Positions 35,001 to 45,793 are shown, counted from the first letter of the stretch. The stretch is DNA of 64,000 bases from Coxiella endosymbiont of Amblyomma nuttalli (GCF_018107685.1 NZ_CP064834.1:310001-374000), one strand, 5' to 3'. Translations and numbers: made by a program. The notes: a model not told the origin generated them from the sequence alone.

Positions 35001-36202
35001 CAATTTCACGTTCAGGCGAGCTTGTGGTGCAAGATGCTCAGGGAGGTGAACGAGAACATTATAATGTACCTTATGGTGCGACGATTACTATCCATGATGG
35101 TGTTTCTGTAAAAGCTGGTCAGATGGTAGCTCAATGGGATCCGCATACTCATCCGATTATCACTGAAGTAGCAGGTATTTTGCATTTTGTGGATCTAGCA
35201 GATGGCATTACGATGAATCGTCAAACCGATGAATTGACCGGTTTGAGTAGTATTGTGGTAACCTCAACTAAACAACGGAGCGTCAGTGGTAGAGAACTGC
35301 GTCCAATGGTAAAATTGGTTGACGAAAATAATCACGACCTCTTTTTGCCAGGTGGTAAAAAAGTACCTGCTCACTACTTCCTGCCAGAAGGCACAATTTT
35401 AACAAAAGAAGATGGTGAGATGGTCGGCATCGGTGATGTTTTAGCACGTATTCCACAAGAAACGTCGAAAACACGAGATATTACGGGTGGTTTACCTCGG
35501 GTGGCCGATCTATTTGAAGCTCGCCGACCAAAGGATGCAGCTATTTTAGCTGAAATTTCTGGGGTAATAAGCTTTGGAAAAGATACTAAACATAAAGGTC
35601 GCCTTGTTATTACAGCTCCTGATGGAACAATACATGAAGAATTAATTCCAAAATGGCGTCACGTAAGTGTTTTTGAAGGAGAAATAGTAGAAAAAGGGGA
35701 AGTTATTGCAGACGGTCCGAGAGATCCACATGATATTTTGCGTCTTTTGGGTGTCAATGCGTTATCAAATTACATAGTTAATGAAGTACAAGAGGTCTAT
35801 CGTTTACAAGGAGTAAAAATTAACGACAAACATATCGAGGTTATTGTTCGTCAAATGTTGCGTAAAGTGAAAATCACTTACGCTGGTGATACTGAATTTT
35901 TACAAGATGAACAGATTGAACGAACTCGGGTACGAGAAGAAAATGAGAAGACTTTTAAGAAAGGTGGAAAAAGAGCTGAGTTTAAACCCATCTTATTGGG
36001 TATTACCAAAGCCTCTTTGGCAACTGAATCATTTATTTCAGCGGCTTCTTTCCAGGAGACTACTCGTGTGTTGACTGCAGCTTCGGTAGGAGGAAAACGT
36101 GATGATTTACGAGGCTTAAAAGAAAATGTTATCGTGGGGCGTTTAATACCGGCTGGAACAGGTTTTAGCTATCATCAACAACGTTGTAAAGGTGGGGAAT
36201 AG
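32078..36202 (+). CDS. rpoC: DNA-directed RNA polymerase subunit beta'
   Basis: 1374 residues from GTG 32078 after a ggag site. It carries the catalytic magnesium loop NADFDGDQM, the N-terminal zinc site (CLCGKY … CEKCG) and the second zinc site ([11 protein letters not shown]). The protein ends shortly after the conserved SYHQ near the C terminus, about 30 residues before E. coli RpoC does. The acidic C-terminal tail is therefore missing. The core domains are unaffected, so the enzyme should work. Confidence 0.98.
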   Translation: MRDLLKQLKHDKRASEFDALCIKLASPEEVRSWSYGEVKKPETINYRTFKPERDGLFCAKIFGPIKDYECLCGKYKRLKHRGVICEKCGVEVTLSKVRRDRMGHIELASPVAHIWYLKSLPSRIGLLLDMTLRDIERILYFETYVVVDPGMTDLEPQQLLSEEAYLDALEEYGDEFIALMGAEAIQRLLRDISVATEVEALRAELPGTTSETKMKKLTKRLKVLIAFLESNNKPEWMILTVLPVLPPDLRPLVPLDGGRFATSDLNDLYRRVINRNNRLKRLLDLKAPDIIVRNEKRMLQEAVDALLDNGRRGRMILGSNRRPLKSLADMIKGKSGRFRQNLLGKRVDYSGRSVIVVGPTLKLHQAGLPKKMALELFKPFIFGKLQRRGLATTIKAAKKMVESEAPEVWDILEEVIREHPILLNRAPTLHRLGIQAFEPVLVEGKAIQLHPLVCTAYNADFDGDQMAVHVPLTLEAQLEARSLMMSTNNVLHPANGEPIIVPTHDVVLGLYYITRDRVNAKGENMKFADVDEVVRAYENGKVALHARIAVRIKESILDEIGQTGKRELLTNTTVGRVLLWQIVPAGLPFVLIDQPMTKKAVTKLLDICYRNLGLKVTVIFADKLMYMGFHYATYSGVSIGVNDLVLPEQKGAIISEAEEEVREIEKQYASGLVTYGERRNKVIDIWSRTNDQVAKAMMEKIAIEKVKNTHGKEVIQNSFNSIYMMSDSGARGSAAQIRQLAGMRGLMAKPDGTIIETPITANFREGLNVLQYFISTHGARKGLADTALKTANSGYLTRRLVDVAQDLVVTEYDCGTNASIEMMPHIEGGDVVEPLRERVLGRVLADSVTSSKSQKELIAKDTLLDEKLVDILEEHSIDRVKVRSAITCDTPYGICSMCYGRDLARGHIVNVGEAIGVVAAQSIGEPGTQLTMRTFHIGGAASRATTANSIEVKSVGKIKLRNLKTVEQANGNLVAISRSGELVVQDAQGGEREHYNVPYGATITIHDGVSVKAGQMVAQWDPHTHPIITEVAGILHFVDLADGITMNRQTDELTGLSSIVVTSTKQRSVSGRELRPMVKLVDENNHDLFLPGGKKVPAHYFLPEGTILTKEDGEMVGIGDVLARIPQETSKTRDITGGLPRVADLFEARRPKDAAILAEISGVISFGKDTKHKGRLVITAPDGTIHEELIPKWRHVSVFEGEIVEKGEVIADGPRDPHDILRLLGVNALSNYIVNEVQEVYRLQGVKINDKHIEVIVRQMLRKVKITYAGDTEFLQDEQIERTRVREENEKTFKKGGKRAEFKPILLGITKASLATESFISAASFQETTRVLTAASVGGKRDDLRGLKENVIVGRLIPAGTGFSYHQQRCKGGE

Positions 36203-36261
36203 CTCTTATAAAACAAAGAATTGAAAGATAATAAGGTAAGGACAGAGTAAAGGAATGGTCT

Positions 36262-36324
36262 ATTAGTTTGTTTTGTGTATCCTTTTCGATTTGATTGTGC
36301 AATATATGGACAAAACAAACTAAT
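36262..36324. repeat. 15-bp perfect inverted repeat after rpoC
   Basis: ATTAGTTTGTTTTGT (36262-36276) is the exact reverse complement of 36310-36324, with a 33-nt loop. The stem extends by four weaker pairs outward. No T-run follows, so a classical terminator is doubtful. It might stabilise or process the rpoC mRNA end. Confidence 0.65.
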
Positions 36325-36571
36325 GGATGGTGTTGAGGGAAATTGAAACTGAAGTCGTTTATCTGAAAAATGTTCTCATGCATGTAAGAACAGGGGACAA
36401 TGCAGGAGAAATGTACCCTAATAGTTTTTAGCCACTAGGACATGTTTAGTGTTGGATCAGACCTAATTTAGTCAAGTAAGAAAAGAAGGACGCAAGAATT
36501 TTCAAAATATAGGTTCTGTAATTAAGCTTCTGGATGGAGGTATTAAGATTGCCGTTTCTGTGCGATTTAAC

Positions 36572-36601
36572 TTGACATGAAGAACTACCTTTATTTAGAA
36601 T
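36572..36601 (+). promoter_or_regulatory. promoter of the str operon (rpsL)
   Basis: -35 TTGACA (36572-36577), 18-nt spacer, -10 TAGAAT (36596-36601), 70 nt upstream of the rpsL start. It shares the -10 sequence with the rRNA promoter at 5727-5754. Confidence 0.7.
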
Positions 36602-36671
36602 CCCCGCTCTTATACATTAGAAATACTGGTAGTTAATTTGTAATAGGATTGTCTTTTTTGAGAGAGTGTTG

Positions 36672-37046
36672 ATGTCAAGAATTAATCAGTTGGTGAGGAA
36701 CCCGCGTCGTGCAAAACTTAAAAAGAGTGATGTGCCGGCTCTAGAAGGTTCTCCGCAAAAACGTGGAGTATGTACACGAGTGTATACTACGACGCCTAAG
36801 AAACCTAACTCTGCCTTACGGAAGGTAGCTCGTGTGCGTATTACTAACGGTGCTGAAGTGACCGCCTATATTGGTGGTGAAGGTCATAATTTACAAGAAC
36901 ACTCTGTCGTATTGATTCGGGGCGGACGTGTAAAGGACTTACCTGGTGTACGCTATCATATAGTACGTGGTAGTTTTGATACTGCTGGTGTTTCAGGACG
37001 ACGTCGCGGTCGCTCAAAGTATGGAGAAAAGAAATCAAAAGAGTAA
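36672..37046 (+). CDS. rpsL: 30S ribosomal protein S12
   Basis: 124 residues from ATG 36672, which matches the family N terminus ([12 protein letters not shown]) better than the GTG or TTG just upstream. S12 monitors decoding at the A site. The [12 protein letters not shown] and [16 protein letters not shown] segments carry streptomycin-sensitive-type lysines. It is the first gene of the str operon. Confidence 0.97.
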   Translation: MSRINQLVRNPRRAKLKKSDVPALEGSPQKRGVCTRVYTTTPKKPNSALRKVARVRITNGAEVTAYIGGEGHNLQEHSVVLIRGGRVKDLPGVRYHIVRGSFDTAGVSGRRRGRSKYGEKKSKE

Positions 37047-37063
37047 GTGTGGAGAAGCTTTAA

Positions 37064-37618
37064 ATGGCACGAAGAAAGGCAGCACCTAAACGAGAAATTA
37101 TTCCTGATCCGCTTTTTCGTAGCGAGCTTTTAGCCAAATTTATTAATGCAGTTATGCGTAATGGCAAAAAATCAGTTGCTGAAAAAATTGTCTATGGAGC
37201 ACTTGGTGTAGTTGCGAGGCTGGTGCAAGGGAAGTTCTCTGATGGTAACGGAGAAAGCGGAGAAGGTAAAAAACACTTTTTTGGAAATATTCGCATGGAT
37301 GGAGGAGCACGTGCAGTAGCGCTAGAGACATTTAGAACGGCTTTGAGCAATGTTATGCCAAGTGTCGAAGTGAAATCACGACGTGTAGGCGGTTCCACTT
37401 ATCAAGTACCAGTAGAAATTCGCGCCGTACGACGTCAAACATTAGCGATGCGATGGCTGTCGGAGTATGCGAATCAACGTAATGAAAAAACAATGACTTT
37501 ACGTTTAGCAAGTGAAATTCTCGATGCAGTAGAAAATCGAGGGGGTGCAGTGAAGAAACGAGAAGAAGTACATCGTATGGCGAAAGCCAACCAGGCATTT
37601 GCACATTATCGATGGTAA
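37064..37618 (+). CDS. rpsG: 30S ribosomal protein S7
   Basis: 184 residues. S7 binds the 3' domain of 16S rRNA and starts head assembly. The [17 protein letters not shown] signature and the C-terminal AHYRW are present. Compared with E. coli, about 25-30 extra residues lie at residues 55-85, where the family normally has a short loop. This region is rich in G, E and K, and the frame stays open, so it is a genuine insertion. fusA overlaps or begins just after the stop. Confidence 0.96.
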   Translation: MARRKAAPKREIIPDPLFRSELLAKFINAVMRNGKKSVAEKIVYGALGVVARLVQGKFSDGNGESGEGKKHFFGNIRMDGGARAVALETFRTALSNVMPSVEVKSRRVGGSTYQVPVEIRAVRRQTLAMRWLSEYANQRNEKTMTLRLASEILDAVENRGGAVKKREEVHRMAKANQAFAHYRW

Positions 37619-37626
37619 GAGAAAAA

Positions 37627-39717
37627 ATGATGGCAGTTCGAGAAATTCCATTAGATCGTATGCGTAACATAGGTATTATGGCACATATTGACGCGGGTAA
37701 AACAACTACAACTGAACGGATCCTATATTATACAGGTGTGTCTCATAAAATTGGCGAGGTGCATGAGGGCAGTGCCGTGATGGATTGGATGGAGCAAGAA
37801 CAGGAACGCGGTATCACCATCACCTCTGCGGCAACAACTTGCTATTGGATGGGCATGGATCAACAATATCCAAAGTATCGTATCAACCTTATTGATACGC
37901 CTGGACATGTTGATTTTACCATTGAAGTGGAACGTTCATTACGTGTGTTGGATGGCGCTGTTGCTGTTTTTTGTTCTGTCGGTGGTGTAGAGCCTCAAAG
38001 TGAAACGGTATGGCGACAGGCTAATCGCTATCACGTGCCTCGTTTAGGCTTTATCAACAAAATGGACCGTCCAGGAGCCAATTTTATGAGAGTTGTTGAC
38101 CAGGTTAAGAACAGGTTAAAAGCCGTTCCGGTACCAGTACAATTTCCAATTTGTGCTGAAGAAAATTTCAAGGGCGTCGTTGATTTGATTCGAATGAAAG
38201 CTATTTATTGGAGCGAGGCTGATAAAGGACGTACCTATGCACTAGAAGATATTCCTGTAGAACTTAAGGCCGAATCCAAAATATGGCATGATAAGATGGT
38301 TGAAACTGCTGCTGAAGCTTCTGAAGAATTAATGGAAAAATATTTAGGAGGCGGTTCATTATCCTCTAATGAAATTCGAAAAGGTTTGCGCCAGCGCACC
38401 TTGGCTAATGAGATTGTGCCTATGTTATGTGGTAGCGCGTTTAAGAATAAAGGTGTGCAAGCATTGCTCGATGCTGTTATTGAATATTTACCTGCTCCGA
38501 CAGAAGTTCCTGCTATTCGAGGTGAAGAAGGTGATGGTTCTGAAGGATTTTGTGTGGCATCAGATGATGCACCCTTTGCATCGTTGGCCTTTAAAATTGC
38601 CTCTGATCCGTTTGTTGGTACGCTGACCTTTTTTCGCGTTTACTCTGGAGTGTTAAAATCGGGGGATTCTGTTTATAACTCTGTTAAAAATAAGAAAGAA
38701 CGTATTGGACGGTTGTTGCGCATGCATGCTAATTCGCGTGAAGAAATTAAAGAAGTACGTGCGGGTGATATTGCTGCAGCCGTAGGACTCAAAAATGTGA
38801 CGACAGGTGATACATTATGTGATCAGCGACGTACAATTAGGTTGGAAAAAATGGAATTTCCAGAGCCTGTTATTTCTGTAGCCATCGAACCTAAGACAAA
38901 AGCAGATCAAGAAAAGATGGGTATTGCTTTAAGCAAGTTGGCGCAAGAGGATCCTTCTTTTCGGGTGCGTACCGATGAGGAATCAGGAGAAACCATTATC
39001 GCAGGAATGGGCGAGCTACATCTCGAAATTGTTGTGGATCGTATGAGGCGCGAATTTGGTGTGGAAGCTAATGTAGGTAAACCTCGCGTAGCTTATCGTG
39101 AGACCATTCGTCAAATAGTAGAACAGGAGGGTAAATACGTTCGACAAACCGGTGGGCGTGGACAGTATGGTCATGTTTGGTTACGGATTGAGCCAAAAGA
39201 ACCAGGATCAGGGTTTGAGTTTTCAAATGAAATTGTAGGTGGTGCTGTTCCAAAAGAATATATTCCAGCAGTTGAAAAAGGTGTTCGAGATCAGATGGAA
39301 AATGGCATTGTTGCTGGTTATCCTGTTGTTGATGTTAAGGTAGCTATATTTGATGGTTCTTACCATGATGTTGACTCAAGTGAAATGGCATTTAAAATCG
39401 CAGGCTTAATGTGCTTTAAAGAAGGTGCTGCTAAAGCTCATCCTATCTTGCTTGAGCCCGTTATGAAGGTAGAAGTTATTACCCCTGAAGATTATATGGG
39501 TGATGTAGTTGGTGACCTTAATCGTCGCCGAGGAACTATTCAGGGTATGCATGAGAGTTCAGCTGGTAAAATTGTTGATGTTGAAGTGCCACTTTCGGAA
39601 ATGTTTGGTTATGCAACTGATTTACGTTCATTAAGTCAAGGGCGCGCAACTTATACGATGGAATTTTTAAAATACGCTGAAGTGCCAACTAATATCGCTG
39701 AGGCGCTTATCAAATAA
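37627..39717 (+). CDS. fusA: elongation factor G
   Basis: 696 residues from ATG 37627. Alternatives are ATG 37612, which overlaps rpsG, and ATG 37630. EF-G drives translocation. G-domain motifs AHIDAGKT (19-26), DTPGH and NKMD are intact, and domains II-V are complete. aagaga about 6 nt before the start is the likely ribosome site. It is followed after 37 nt by tuf copy 2, the standard str operon order. Confidence 0.97.
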   Translation: MMAVREIPLDRMRNIGIMAHIDAGKTTTTERILYYTGVSHKIGEVHEGSAVMDWMEQEQERGITITSAATTCYWMGMDQQYPKYRINLIDTPGHVDFTIEVERSLRVLDGAVAVFCSVGGVEPQSETVWRQANRYHVPRLGFINKMDRPGANFMRVVDQVKNRLKAVPVPVQFPICAEENFKGVVDLIRMKAIYWSEADKGRTYALEDIPVELKAESKIWHDKMVETAAEASEELMEKYLGGGSLSSNEIRKGLRQRTLANEIVPMLCGSAFKNKGVQALLDAVIEYLPAPTEVPAIRGEEGDGSEGFCVASDDAPFASLAFKIASDPFVGTLTFFRVYSGVLKSGDSVYNSVKNKKERIGRLLRMHANSREEIKEVRAGDIAAAVGLKNVTTGDTLCDQRRTIRLEKMEFPEPVISVAIEPKTKADQEKMGIALSKLAQEDPSFRVRTDEESGETIIAGMGELHLEIVVDRMRREFGVEANVGKPRVAYRETIRQIVEQEGKYVRQTGGRGQYGHVWLRIEPKEPGSGFEFSNEIVGGAVPKEYIPAVEKGVRDQMENGIVAGYPVVDVKVAIFDGSYHDVDSSEMAFKIAGLMCFKEGAAKAHPILLEPVMKVEVITPEDYMGDVVGDLNRRRGTIQGMHESSAGKIVDVEVPLSEMFGYATDLRSLSQGRATYTMEFLKYAEVPTNIAEALIK

Positions 39718-39733
39718 TAAAGCTAATTAAGTT

Positions 39734-41008
39734 AACAAGAGGTGCAAGAAAAACATGTCAAAGGAAAAATTTGTAAGAGAAAAGCCACATTTAAATGTGG
39801 GTACGATAGGACATGTAGATCATGGTAAAACAACACTAACAGCGGCGTTAACGAAGGTGCTGGCGGAGAAGTTTGGAGGAGAATCGAGAGCTTTTGATCA
39901 GATAGATAACGCACCAGAAGAACGGGCGCGAGGGATAACAATAGCGACGTCGCATGTAGAATATCAAAGTGCGAGACGTCATTATGCGCATGTAGATTGT
40001 CCGGGGCACGCGGATTATGTGAAAAACATGATTACTGGGGCGGCACAAATGGATGGAGCAATATTGGTGGTAAGTGCTGCAGATGGTCCAATGCCACAAA
40101 CACGGGAGCACATTGTGTTGGCAAAGCAAGTAGGTGTTCCAAAGATGGTGGTGTTTTTGAATAAAGCAGATATAGTAGATGACAAGGAATTGTTAGAGTT
40201 AGTAGAGATGGAAGTACGAGAACTTTTGAACAGTTATGATTTTGCGGGAGATGATCTTCCGATTGTGGTGGGTTCAGCGCTAAAGGCACTAGAGGGTAAT
40301 GAAAGTGAGCTTGGGGTGCTGTCGGTATTGAAGTTAGTAGAAGCGATGGACGAATACTTTATAGAGCCGAAACGGGATATAGAGAAACCGTTTTTAATGC
40401 CCATAGAAGATGTGTTTTCAATTTCTGGGAGAGGAACGGTAGTAACCGGTCGTATTGAACGAGGAATAATCAAGGTAGGTGATGAAATAGAAGTTGTAGG
40501 TATTAAGACAACAACAAGGACGACGTGTACGGGTGTAGAGATGTTCCGAAAGTTATTAGACCAAGGAGAAGCAGGAGATAATGTAGGAATATTATTAAGG
40601 GGAACAAAACGAGAAGAAGTGGAACGAGGCCAAGTATTAGCAAAACCAGGAACGATTACCCCGCATGCAAAGTTTGAAGCAGAGATATATGTGTTATCGA
40701 AAGAAGAAGGGGGTCGTCATACACCGTTTTTAGCCGGATATAGACCTCAGTTTTACTTTCGCACAACAGATGTGACTGGTGAATTGACATTGCCGTCAGT
40801 CGAGATGGTAATGCCAGGCGATAATGTAAAAGTAACGGTAGAGTTAATTGCGCCAGTTGCTATGAATGAAGGATTACGATTCGCGGTACGCGAAGGAGGT
40901 CGAACTGTTGGAGCTGGGGTCGTAACGAAAATTATTGAGTAAATTCGGGAAGTTATATGGCAGTCGTTAATAATAATCAACGTATACGGATCCGATTGAA
41001 GGCGTTTG
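39734..41008 (+). repeat. 1275-bp tuf repeat, copy 2 (donor)
   Basis: Matches 23075-24349 base for base as far as I can read. This copy continues into a complete rpsJ, so it is the ancestral context of the shared 3' end. Confidence 0.93.
39755..40942 (+). CDS. tuf: elongation factor Tu, copy 2 (str operon locus)
   Basis: Second tuf gene; its 395-residue product is the same as that of the copy at 23096. It sits between fusA and rpsJ, the tufA position. The EF-Tu description given for copy 1 applies. Only 14 nt separate its stop from rpsJ, so S10 synthesis is coupled to the str operon. The E. coli-type S10 leader that is target of L4 autoregulation has no room here. Confidence 0.98.
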   Translation: MSKEKFVREKPHLNVGTIGHVDHGKTTLTAALTKVLAEKFGGESRAFDQIDNAPEERARGITIATSHVEYQSARRHYAHVDCPGHADYVKNMITGAAQMDGAILVVSAADGPMPQTREHIVLAKQVGVPKMVVFLNKADIVDDKELLELVEMEVRELLNSYDFAGDDLPIVVGSALKALEGNESELGVLSVLKLVEAMDEYFIEPKRDIEKPFLMPIEDVFSISGRGTVVTGRIERGIIKVGDEIEVVGIKTTTRTTCTGVEMFRKLLDQGEAGDNVGILLRGTKREEVERGQVLAKPGTITPHAKFEAEIYVLSKEEGGRHTPFLAGYRPQFYFRTTDVTGELTLPSVEMVMPGDNVKVTVELIAPVAMNEGLRFAVREGGRTVGAGVVTKIIE

Positions 41009-41283
41009 ATCATCGTCTTATCGATCGTTCTACGCGAGAGATCGTCGAGACAGCGCGTCGCACGGGATCGATTATTCGTGGACCCATTCCAATGCCTACT
41101 AAAATTGAGCACTATACTGTATTAGTGTCACCGCATGTCGATAAAGACGCGCGTGATCAATATGAGATCCGTACACATAAACGATTAGTGGATATTCTTC
41201 AACCCACGGATAAGACGGTGGATGCGCTCATGAAGCTGGATTTAGCAGCGGGAGTTGATGTACAAATAAGTGTAGAACAATAA
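40957..41283 (+). CDS. rpsJ: 30S ribosomal protein S10
   Basis: 108 residues, a few longer than E. coli S10 at the N terminus. S10 joins the 30S head and also acts in antitermination with NusB at boxA sites like those in the rRNA leaders here. The RGPIPMPTK and [21 protein letters not shown] segments are typical. The first 52 nt also occur after tuf copy 1. Confidence 0.97.
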   Translation: MAVVNNNQRIRIRLKAFDHRLIDRSTREIVETARRTGSIIRGPIPMPTKIEHYTVLVSPHVDKDARDQYEIRTHKRLVDILQPTDKTVDALMKLDLAAGVDVQISVEQ

Positions 41284-41384
41284 GATCAACATTTTTGAAG
41301 TAACTTTGGCAAAGTAGAACTTATTTTGCGCTCTATAGTCCTATTTTGATGGGCACTATATTGGTATAAACTGGAGTAAACAGT

Positions 41385-42038
41385 GTGTCTATTGGATTAA
41401 TTGGTCGAAAGTGTGGTATGACACGTATTTTTACGGAAACGGGGGTTTCTGTACCTATCACAGTGGTTGAAGTGATGCCTAATCGAATTGCCCAGCTTAA
41501 AATACTGGGCAATGATGGTTATCGAGCTCTTCAGATGACAAGAGGTATAAAAACTACCTTTACTATTAACAAGGCGATAGCGGGTCATTATGCTAGAGCT
41601 GGTATTGAGGTAGGTGATGGCCTTTATGAAATTCGTCTTAAAGATGACGAGCTTACTGATGTAAAAGTTGGAGATGAATTAAAGGTAGATCTTTTTAAAG
41701 AAAATCAAAAAGTAGACGTGCGAGGATTAACACGTGGTAAAGGGTTTGCAGGAACGGTAAAACGCCATAATTTCCAAACTCAAGATGCTACTCATGGAAA
41801 TTCTTTATCTCATCGAGCACCAGGGTCTATTGGCCAATGCCAATCACCAGGTCGCGTTTGGAAAGGAAAGAGAATGCCTGGACATATGGGTAGTGTGTAT
41901 CGCACTGTACAAAATCAGGAAATCGTTAAAATCGATTTGAAACGCCATTTACTACTAATTAAAGGTGCTATACCTGGTGCCCCTAATGGGAAAGTCATGA
42001 TTACGAAATCTAATAAGAAGAAGTGTAGAGGTAATTAG
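41385..42038 (+). CDS. rplC: 50S ribosomal protein L3
   Basis: 217 residues from GTG 41385 after a ctggag site. L3 is an early-assembly protein whose long loop reaches the peptidyl-transferase centre. [11 protein letters not shown] and the loop [23 protein letters not shown] are present; the glutamine in [12 protein letters not shown] is the site methylated in E. coli. The stop overlaps the next start by one base (TAGTG). Confidence 0.97.
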   Translation: MSIGLIGRKCGMTRIFTETGVSVPITVVEVMPNRIAQLKILGNDGYRALQMTRGIKTTFTINKAIAGHYARAGIEVGDGLYEIRLKDDELTDVKVGDELKVDLFKENQKVDVRGLTRGKGFAGTVKRHNFQTQDATHGNSLSHRAPGSIGQCQSPGRVWKGKRMPGHMGSVYRTVQNQEIVKIDLKRHLLLIKGAIPGAPNGKVMITKSNKKKCRGN

Positions 42039-42673
42039 TGGAACTGCCAGTGCATGCGTTTTATCAAAAAGAGGTAAACAAGATTAAAGAGGTAAACAAG
42101 ATTACCGTTAGTAATGATACCTTTAATTCTAAATTCAAAGAAGGCTTGGTGCATCAGGTGATTACTGCTTATTTAGCTATGAAACGAGCAGGTACTAAAG
42201 CACAAAAGACACGTCGTGAAGTCAGTGGTGGTGGTGTTAAACCGTGGCGACAAAAGGGCACTGGACGCGCTCGTGCAGGTAGTATTCGAAGTCCTTTATG
42301 GCGAACAGGTGGTGTTGCTTTTGCTGCTAAACCACGTGACTTTTCTCAAAAAGTGAATCGAAAAATGTATCGCTCAGCCATGGTATCTATTTTGTCGGAG
42401 TTAATTCGACAAAAACGGTTAATAGTGGTGGACTCTTTGAAATTGAGTAAACCTAAAACACGTGAATTGAAGCAATCACTGAAAAATCTTAGTGTTGAAA
42501 ATGCATTGATTATTATCAATGATAATGATCGAAATATCAATTTGGCTTCACGAAATATGGTAGGTGTTTCTGTTCGCGATACAGTTCACGTAGATCCAGT
42601 AAGCTTGGTAGCCGCAGAAAATGTATTAATTACTGTTGATGCTATGAAAAAACTCGAGGAGAGATTCGCATGA
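42038..42673 (+). CDS. rplD: 50S ribosomal protein L4
   Basis: 211 residues from a GTG start overlapping the rplC stop. L4 lines the exit tunnel through its long loop ([10 protein letters not shown]-type segment [15 protein letters not shown]). An 18-bp in-frame tandem duplication (42068-42103) repeats KEVNKI at residues 11-22, lengthening the N-terminal surface. The rest aligns well with E. coli. Confidence 0.97.
   Translation: MELPVHAFYQKEVNKIKEVNKITVSNDTFNSKFKEGLVHQVITAYLAMKRAGTKAQKTRREVSGGGVKPWRQKGTGRARAGSIRSPLWRTGGVAFAAKPRDFSQKVNRKMYRSAMVSILSELIRQKRLIVVDSLKLSKPKTRELKQSLKNLSVENALIIINDNDRNINLASRNMVGVSVRDTVHVDPVSLVAAENVLITVDAMKKLEERFA
42068..42103. repeat. 18-bp in-frame tandem duplication in rplD
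   Basis: aaagaggtaaacaagatt occurs twice in succession without mismatch and encodes KEVNKI twice. Confidence 0.9.
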
Positions 42674-42960
42674 ATAAAGAAAGATTATTAAAAATCCTTC
42701 TTGCTCCGCATATTTCAGAGAAAGGTGCATCAACAAAAGAGCAGTATGTGTTTAAGGTGACACGTAGTGCAATCAAACCGGAAATTAAATGCGCTATCGA
42801 GGGTCAATTTGGTGTTATTGTGAGATCTGTCCGCATTTGTAATTTAAAAGTAAAAACCACACGATGTCGACAGACACGCGGTCGGCGTAAAAATTGGAAA
42901 AAAGCTTACGTCACGCTAATGCCAGGAAGTGAGATTATTAATATCGCAACACATGAATGA
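42670..42960 (+). CDS. rplW: 50S ribosomal protein L23
   Basis: 96 residues, overlapping rplD by ATGA. L23 sits at the tunnel exit and docks SRP, trigger factor and Sec[14 protein letters not shown] near the N terminus and the basic segment [18 protein letters not shown] are typical. It precedes rplB by 16 nt. Confidence 0.96.
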   Translation: MNKERLLKILLAPHISEKGASTKEQYVFKVTRSAIKPEIKCAIEGQFGVIVRSVRICNLKVKTTRCRQTRGRRKNWKKAYVTLMPGSEIINIATHE

Positions 42961-42976
42961 GAGTGGATAAAAAATA

Positions 42977-43804
42977 ATGGCATTAATAAAGGTTAAACCA
43001 ACATCACCTGGAAGGCGATTTGTTGTTAAAATTGTAAATCCAGAACTACATAAAGGCGCACCGTATGCACCGTTAGTCGAAAGTAAAAATCGAATTAATT
43101 GTCGTAACAATCAAGGTCGCATTACAGTACGACGACGCGGAGGAGGTCACAAGCGTCATTATCGCGTTATTGATTTTAATCGTGATAAAGAAAACATCGA
43201 AGGTATCGTGGAACGATTGGAGTATGATCCGAATCGTAGTGCTCATATTGCATTGATTTTATACCCTGATGGAGAACGTTGTTACATTATTGCACCCAAA
43301 GGCGTGTATAAAAACTCTAAGATTATGGCGGGAAAAGCAGCACCAGTTAAGCCAGGTAATTGTCTGCCATTGCAGAATATTCCTTTGGGAACAACAATCC
43401 ACAACGTGGAATTAAAGCCTGGAAAGGGGGCTCAGTTAATTCGTAGTGCAGGAACCTCGGCTCAACTAATTGCTAAGGAAAATATTTATGCGATTGTTCG
43501 TATGCGTTCGGGAGAGATGCGTAAGATATTGGCAACTTGTCGGGCTTGTATCGGTGAAGTATCAAATTCAGAACATAGTTTACGTTCATTTGGTAAAGCA
43601 GGCGCTAAACGATGGTGTGGTCGACGGCCTACTGTTCGTGGTGTTGCGATGAATCCGGTAGATCATCCGCATGGTGGTGGTGAAGGCAAAACTTCGGGTG
43701 GCCGTCATCCAGTATCACCAACAGGTAAGCCAACCAAAGGTTATAAAACGCGTCGAAACAAACGTACAAACAATATGATTGTTCGCGATCGACGTAAAAA
43801 ATAA
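42977..43804 (+). CDS. rplB: 50S ribosomal protein L2
   Basis: 275 residues. L2 supports subunit joining and peptidyl-transferase structure. GGGHKRHYR in the first third and the C-terminal [18 protein letters not shown] segment, with the conserved histidine, are intact. Length matches E. coli (273). Confidence 0.98.
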   Translation: MALIKVKPTSPGRRFVVKIVNPELHKGAPYAPLVESKNRINCRNNQGRITVRRRGGGHKRHYRVIDFNRDKENIEGIVERLEYDPNRSAHIALILYPDGERCYIIAPKGVYKNSKIMAGKAAPVKPGNCLPLQNIPLGTTIHNVELKPGKGAQLIRSAGTSAQLIAKENIYAIVRMRSGEMRKILATCRACIGEVSNSEHSLRSFGKAGAKRWCGRRPTVRGVAMNPVDHPHGGGEGKTSGGRHPVSPTGKPTKGYKTRRNKRTNNMIVRDRRKK

Positions 43805-43818
43805 AGAGGGAATAAGAC

Positions 43819-44106
43819 GTGCCAAGATCAACTAAAAAAGGGCCTTTTGTAGACCATCATCTCATGAAGAAAATCGAACAAGCACAAAAGGAAGGCAGTA
43901 GACGCCCTATTAAAACCTGGTCTAGACGTTCAATGGTAATTCCTGAAATGGTCGGGTTGACGATCGCAATTCATAACGGTCGTCAACATGTGCCAATTTA
44001 TATCTCAGAAAATATGGTGGGTCACAAATTAGGTGAATTCGCGATTACACGTATGTTTCGCACACACTCAGGTAGTGATCGTAAGGTGAAGAAGGAAGGG
44101 GGATAA
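43819..44106 (+). CDS. rpsS: 30S ribosomal protein S19
   Basis: 95 residues from GTG 43819 after an agaggg site. S19 lies in the 30S head with S13. [17 protein letters not shown] and [11 protein letters not shown] are family signatures. It overlaps rplV by one base (TAATGG arrangement). Confidence 0.97.
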   Translation: MPRSTKKGPFVDHHLMKKIEQAQKEGSRRPIKTWSRRSMVIPEMVGLTIAIHNGRQHVPIYISENMVGHKLGEFAITRMFRTHSGSDRKVKKEGG

Positions 44107-44453
44107 TGGAAGTAAGCGCGAAAGCAAAATATATTCGTATTTCGGCCCAGAAAGCACGTCTGGTAGCTAATCAAGTTCGCGGGTTATCTGCTGAACGAGC
44201 TATTGATTTATTGCGTTTTAGCCACAAAAAAGCAGCAGCTATCATGAAAAAAGTGTTAGATTCAGCGATCGCCAATGCGGAACATAATGCAGGAGCAGAT
44301 ATTGATGAGCTAAAGGTGTCAACAGTAATGGTTGACGAAGGTCCAATGCAAAAACGATTTCATGCGCGTGCTCGTGGTCGCGCAAACCGTATTATGAAGC
44401 GCACCTGTCACATCACTATTAAAGTAGCAGATTCGAAAGCGGAGAATGACTAA
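44106..44453 (+). CDS. rplV: 50S ribosomal protein L22
   Basis: 115 residues. L22 lines the exit tunnel; its hairpin loop ([20 protein letters not shown]) is complete. The sequence [15 protein letters not shown] near the N terminus is typical. The stop overlaps the rpsC start. Confidence 0.97.
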   Translation: MEVSAKAKYIRISAQKARLVANQVRGLSAERAIDLLRFSHKKAAAIMKKVLDSAIANAEHNAGADIDELKVSTVMVDEGPMQKRFHARARGRANRIMKRTCHITIKVADSKAEND

Positions 44454-45136
44454 TGGGTCAAAAAGTAAACCCGAGAGGCATGCGATTGGGTATCACAACA
44501 AGTTGGACATCCAAATGGTATGCAGATAAAAAAGATTATGCAGATCAATTAAATGATGATTTGAAGGTGAGACAATTGTTAGAAAGACGTTTGAAGGGTG
44601 CTTCCGTGAGTCGTATTCAAATCGAAAGACCTGCGCGTAATGCAAAAATCGCCATTTATTCAGCACGTCCTGGTGTTATTATCGGTAAGAAAGGCGGAGA
44701 AATTGAAGAATTACGTGCTGAAATGTCGAGGGTGATGAAAGTTCCTGTACATATTACCATTGAAGAGATTAGAAAACCGGAATTAGACGCTAAATTGGTA
44801 GCAGAAAATATTGCTCAGCAGTTAGAACGTCGAATAATGTTTCGTCGTGCCATGAAACGTGCTGTGCAAAATACTATGCGTCAAGGAGCACTTGGTATTA
44901 AAATCAGTGTCAGTGGTCGTTTAGGAGGTGCTGACATTGCACGCACAGAATGGTATCGAGAGGGGCGAGTCCCGTTACATACTTTCCGAGCGAATATTGA
45001 TTATAGTACGACTATTGCAAAAACTACCTATGGTATAATTGGAGTAAAAGTGTGGATCTTTAAAGGCGAATCACATACACCAAAAGTATCCATTGAAGAA
45101 GCAACTGTCATACAGGCAATGCAAGAAGAAGCGTAA
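44453..45136 (+). CDS. rpsC: 30S ribosomal protein S3
   Basis: 227 residues. S3 forms the mRNA entry with S4 and S5. The KH domain contains [13 protein letters not shown], and the C-terminal domain has [25 protein letters not shown]-type sequence. It overlaps rplV by one base and is followed by rplP after 15 nt. Confidence 0.97.
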   Translation: MGQKVNPRGMRLGITTSWTSKWYADKKDYADQLNDDLKVRQLLERRLKGASVSRIQIERPARNAKIAIYSARPGVIIGKKGGEIEELRAEMSRVMKVPVHITIEEIRKPELDAKLVAENIAQQLERRIMFRRAMKRAVQNTMRQGALGIKISVSGRLGGADIARTEWYREGRVPLHTFRANIDYSTTIAKTTYGIIGVKVWIFKGESHTPKVSIEEATVIQAMQEEA

Positions 45137-45151
45137 ATAGGGTACAGTTAA

Positions 45152-45565
45152 ATGCTGCAACCAAGTGACAGAAAATATCGTAAAGATTTTAAAGGCCGAA
45201 ATCGAGGTGTTGCCTCTCGGGGTAACCAAGTCAGCTTTGGAGAATTTGGTCTTAGAGCAACAGCGTGTGCGCGCATTACGTCACGTCAATTGGAAGCAGC
45301 ACGTCGTGCGGTGGCGCGCCATGTTAAACGAGGCGGGAAAATCATCATTCGTATTTTTCCGGATAAACCGATTACAAAAAAGCCTTTAGAAGTGCGACAA
45401 GGTAAAGGTAAAGGTAGTGTTGAATATTGGGTTGCATTGGTACAACCCGGTCGGATGATTTTTGAAATTGAAGGAGTTGATGAGGCACTTGCACGTGCAG
45501 CATTCACTCGTGCAGTAGCAAAATTACCTGTAAAATGTTTATTTGTGAAACGGACGGTGATGTGA
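45152..45565 (+). CDS. rplP: 50S ribosomal protein L16
   Basis: 137 residues. L16 shapes the A-site tRNA binding region. [19 protein letters not shown] and [23 protein letters not shown] are typical. The end of the gene lies in a 15-bp tandem duplication (45559-45588), so the stop-codon region is repeated once before rpmC. Confidence 0.97.
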   Translation: MLQPSDRKYRKDFKGRNRGVASRGNQVSFGEFGLRATACARITSRQLEAARRAVARHVKRGGKIIIRIFPDKPITKKPLEVRQGKGKGSVEYWVALVQPGRMIFEIEGVDEALARAAFTRAVAKLPVKCLFVKRTVM

Positions 45566-45588
45566 GTAATATAGATGTGAGTAATATA
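45559..45588. repeat. 15-bp tandem duplication at the rplP-rpmC junction
   Basis: gatgtgagtaatata occurs twice in succession. The first copy contains the rplP stop codon. The duplication pushes the rpmC start 15 nt further away without damaging either gene. Confidence 0.9.
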
Positions 45589-45589
45589 A

Positions 45590-45793
45590 ATGAATATTAA
45601 TAACTTACGTAATCAATCAGTGCATGAACTAAGAGAAGAATTGTTTAGTTTAATAAAAGAGCAGTTTAATTTTCGTATGCAGAAACGCATGAGAGAAATG
45701 TCACAGCCACATCTTTACAAACAAATACGTCGTAATATTGCTTGTATTAAGACCCTCTTGAAAGAAAAGGAATTGAAGCATGAACAAAGGTGA
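45590..45793 (+). CDS. rpmC: 50S ribosomal protein L29
   Basis: 67-residue, mostly helical protein near the tunnel exit. [19 protein letters not shown] and the C-terminal [16 protein letters not shown] match the family. Start ATG 45590 lies directly after the tandem duplication. The 3' end overlaps the rpsQ start by 14 nt. Confidence 0.94.
   Translation: MNINNLRNQSVHELREELFSLIKEQFNFRMQKRMREMSQPHLYKQIRRNIACIKTLLKEKELKHEQR

Larger units (their letters stand above)
36203..36671. other. rpoC-rpsL intergenic region
   Basis: 469 nt without a gene. It contains a long inverted repeat (36262-36324) and, nearer rpsL, a good sigma-70 promoter (36572-36601). It separates the rpoBC and str transcription units. 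Confidence 0.6.
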
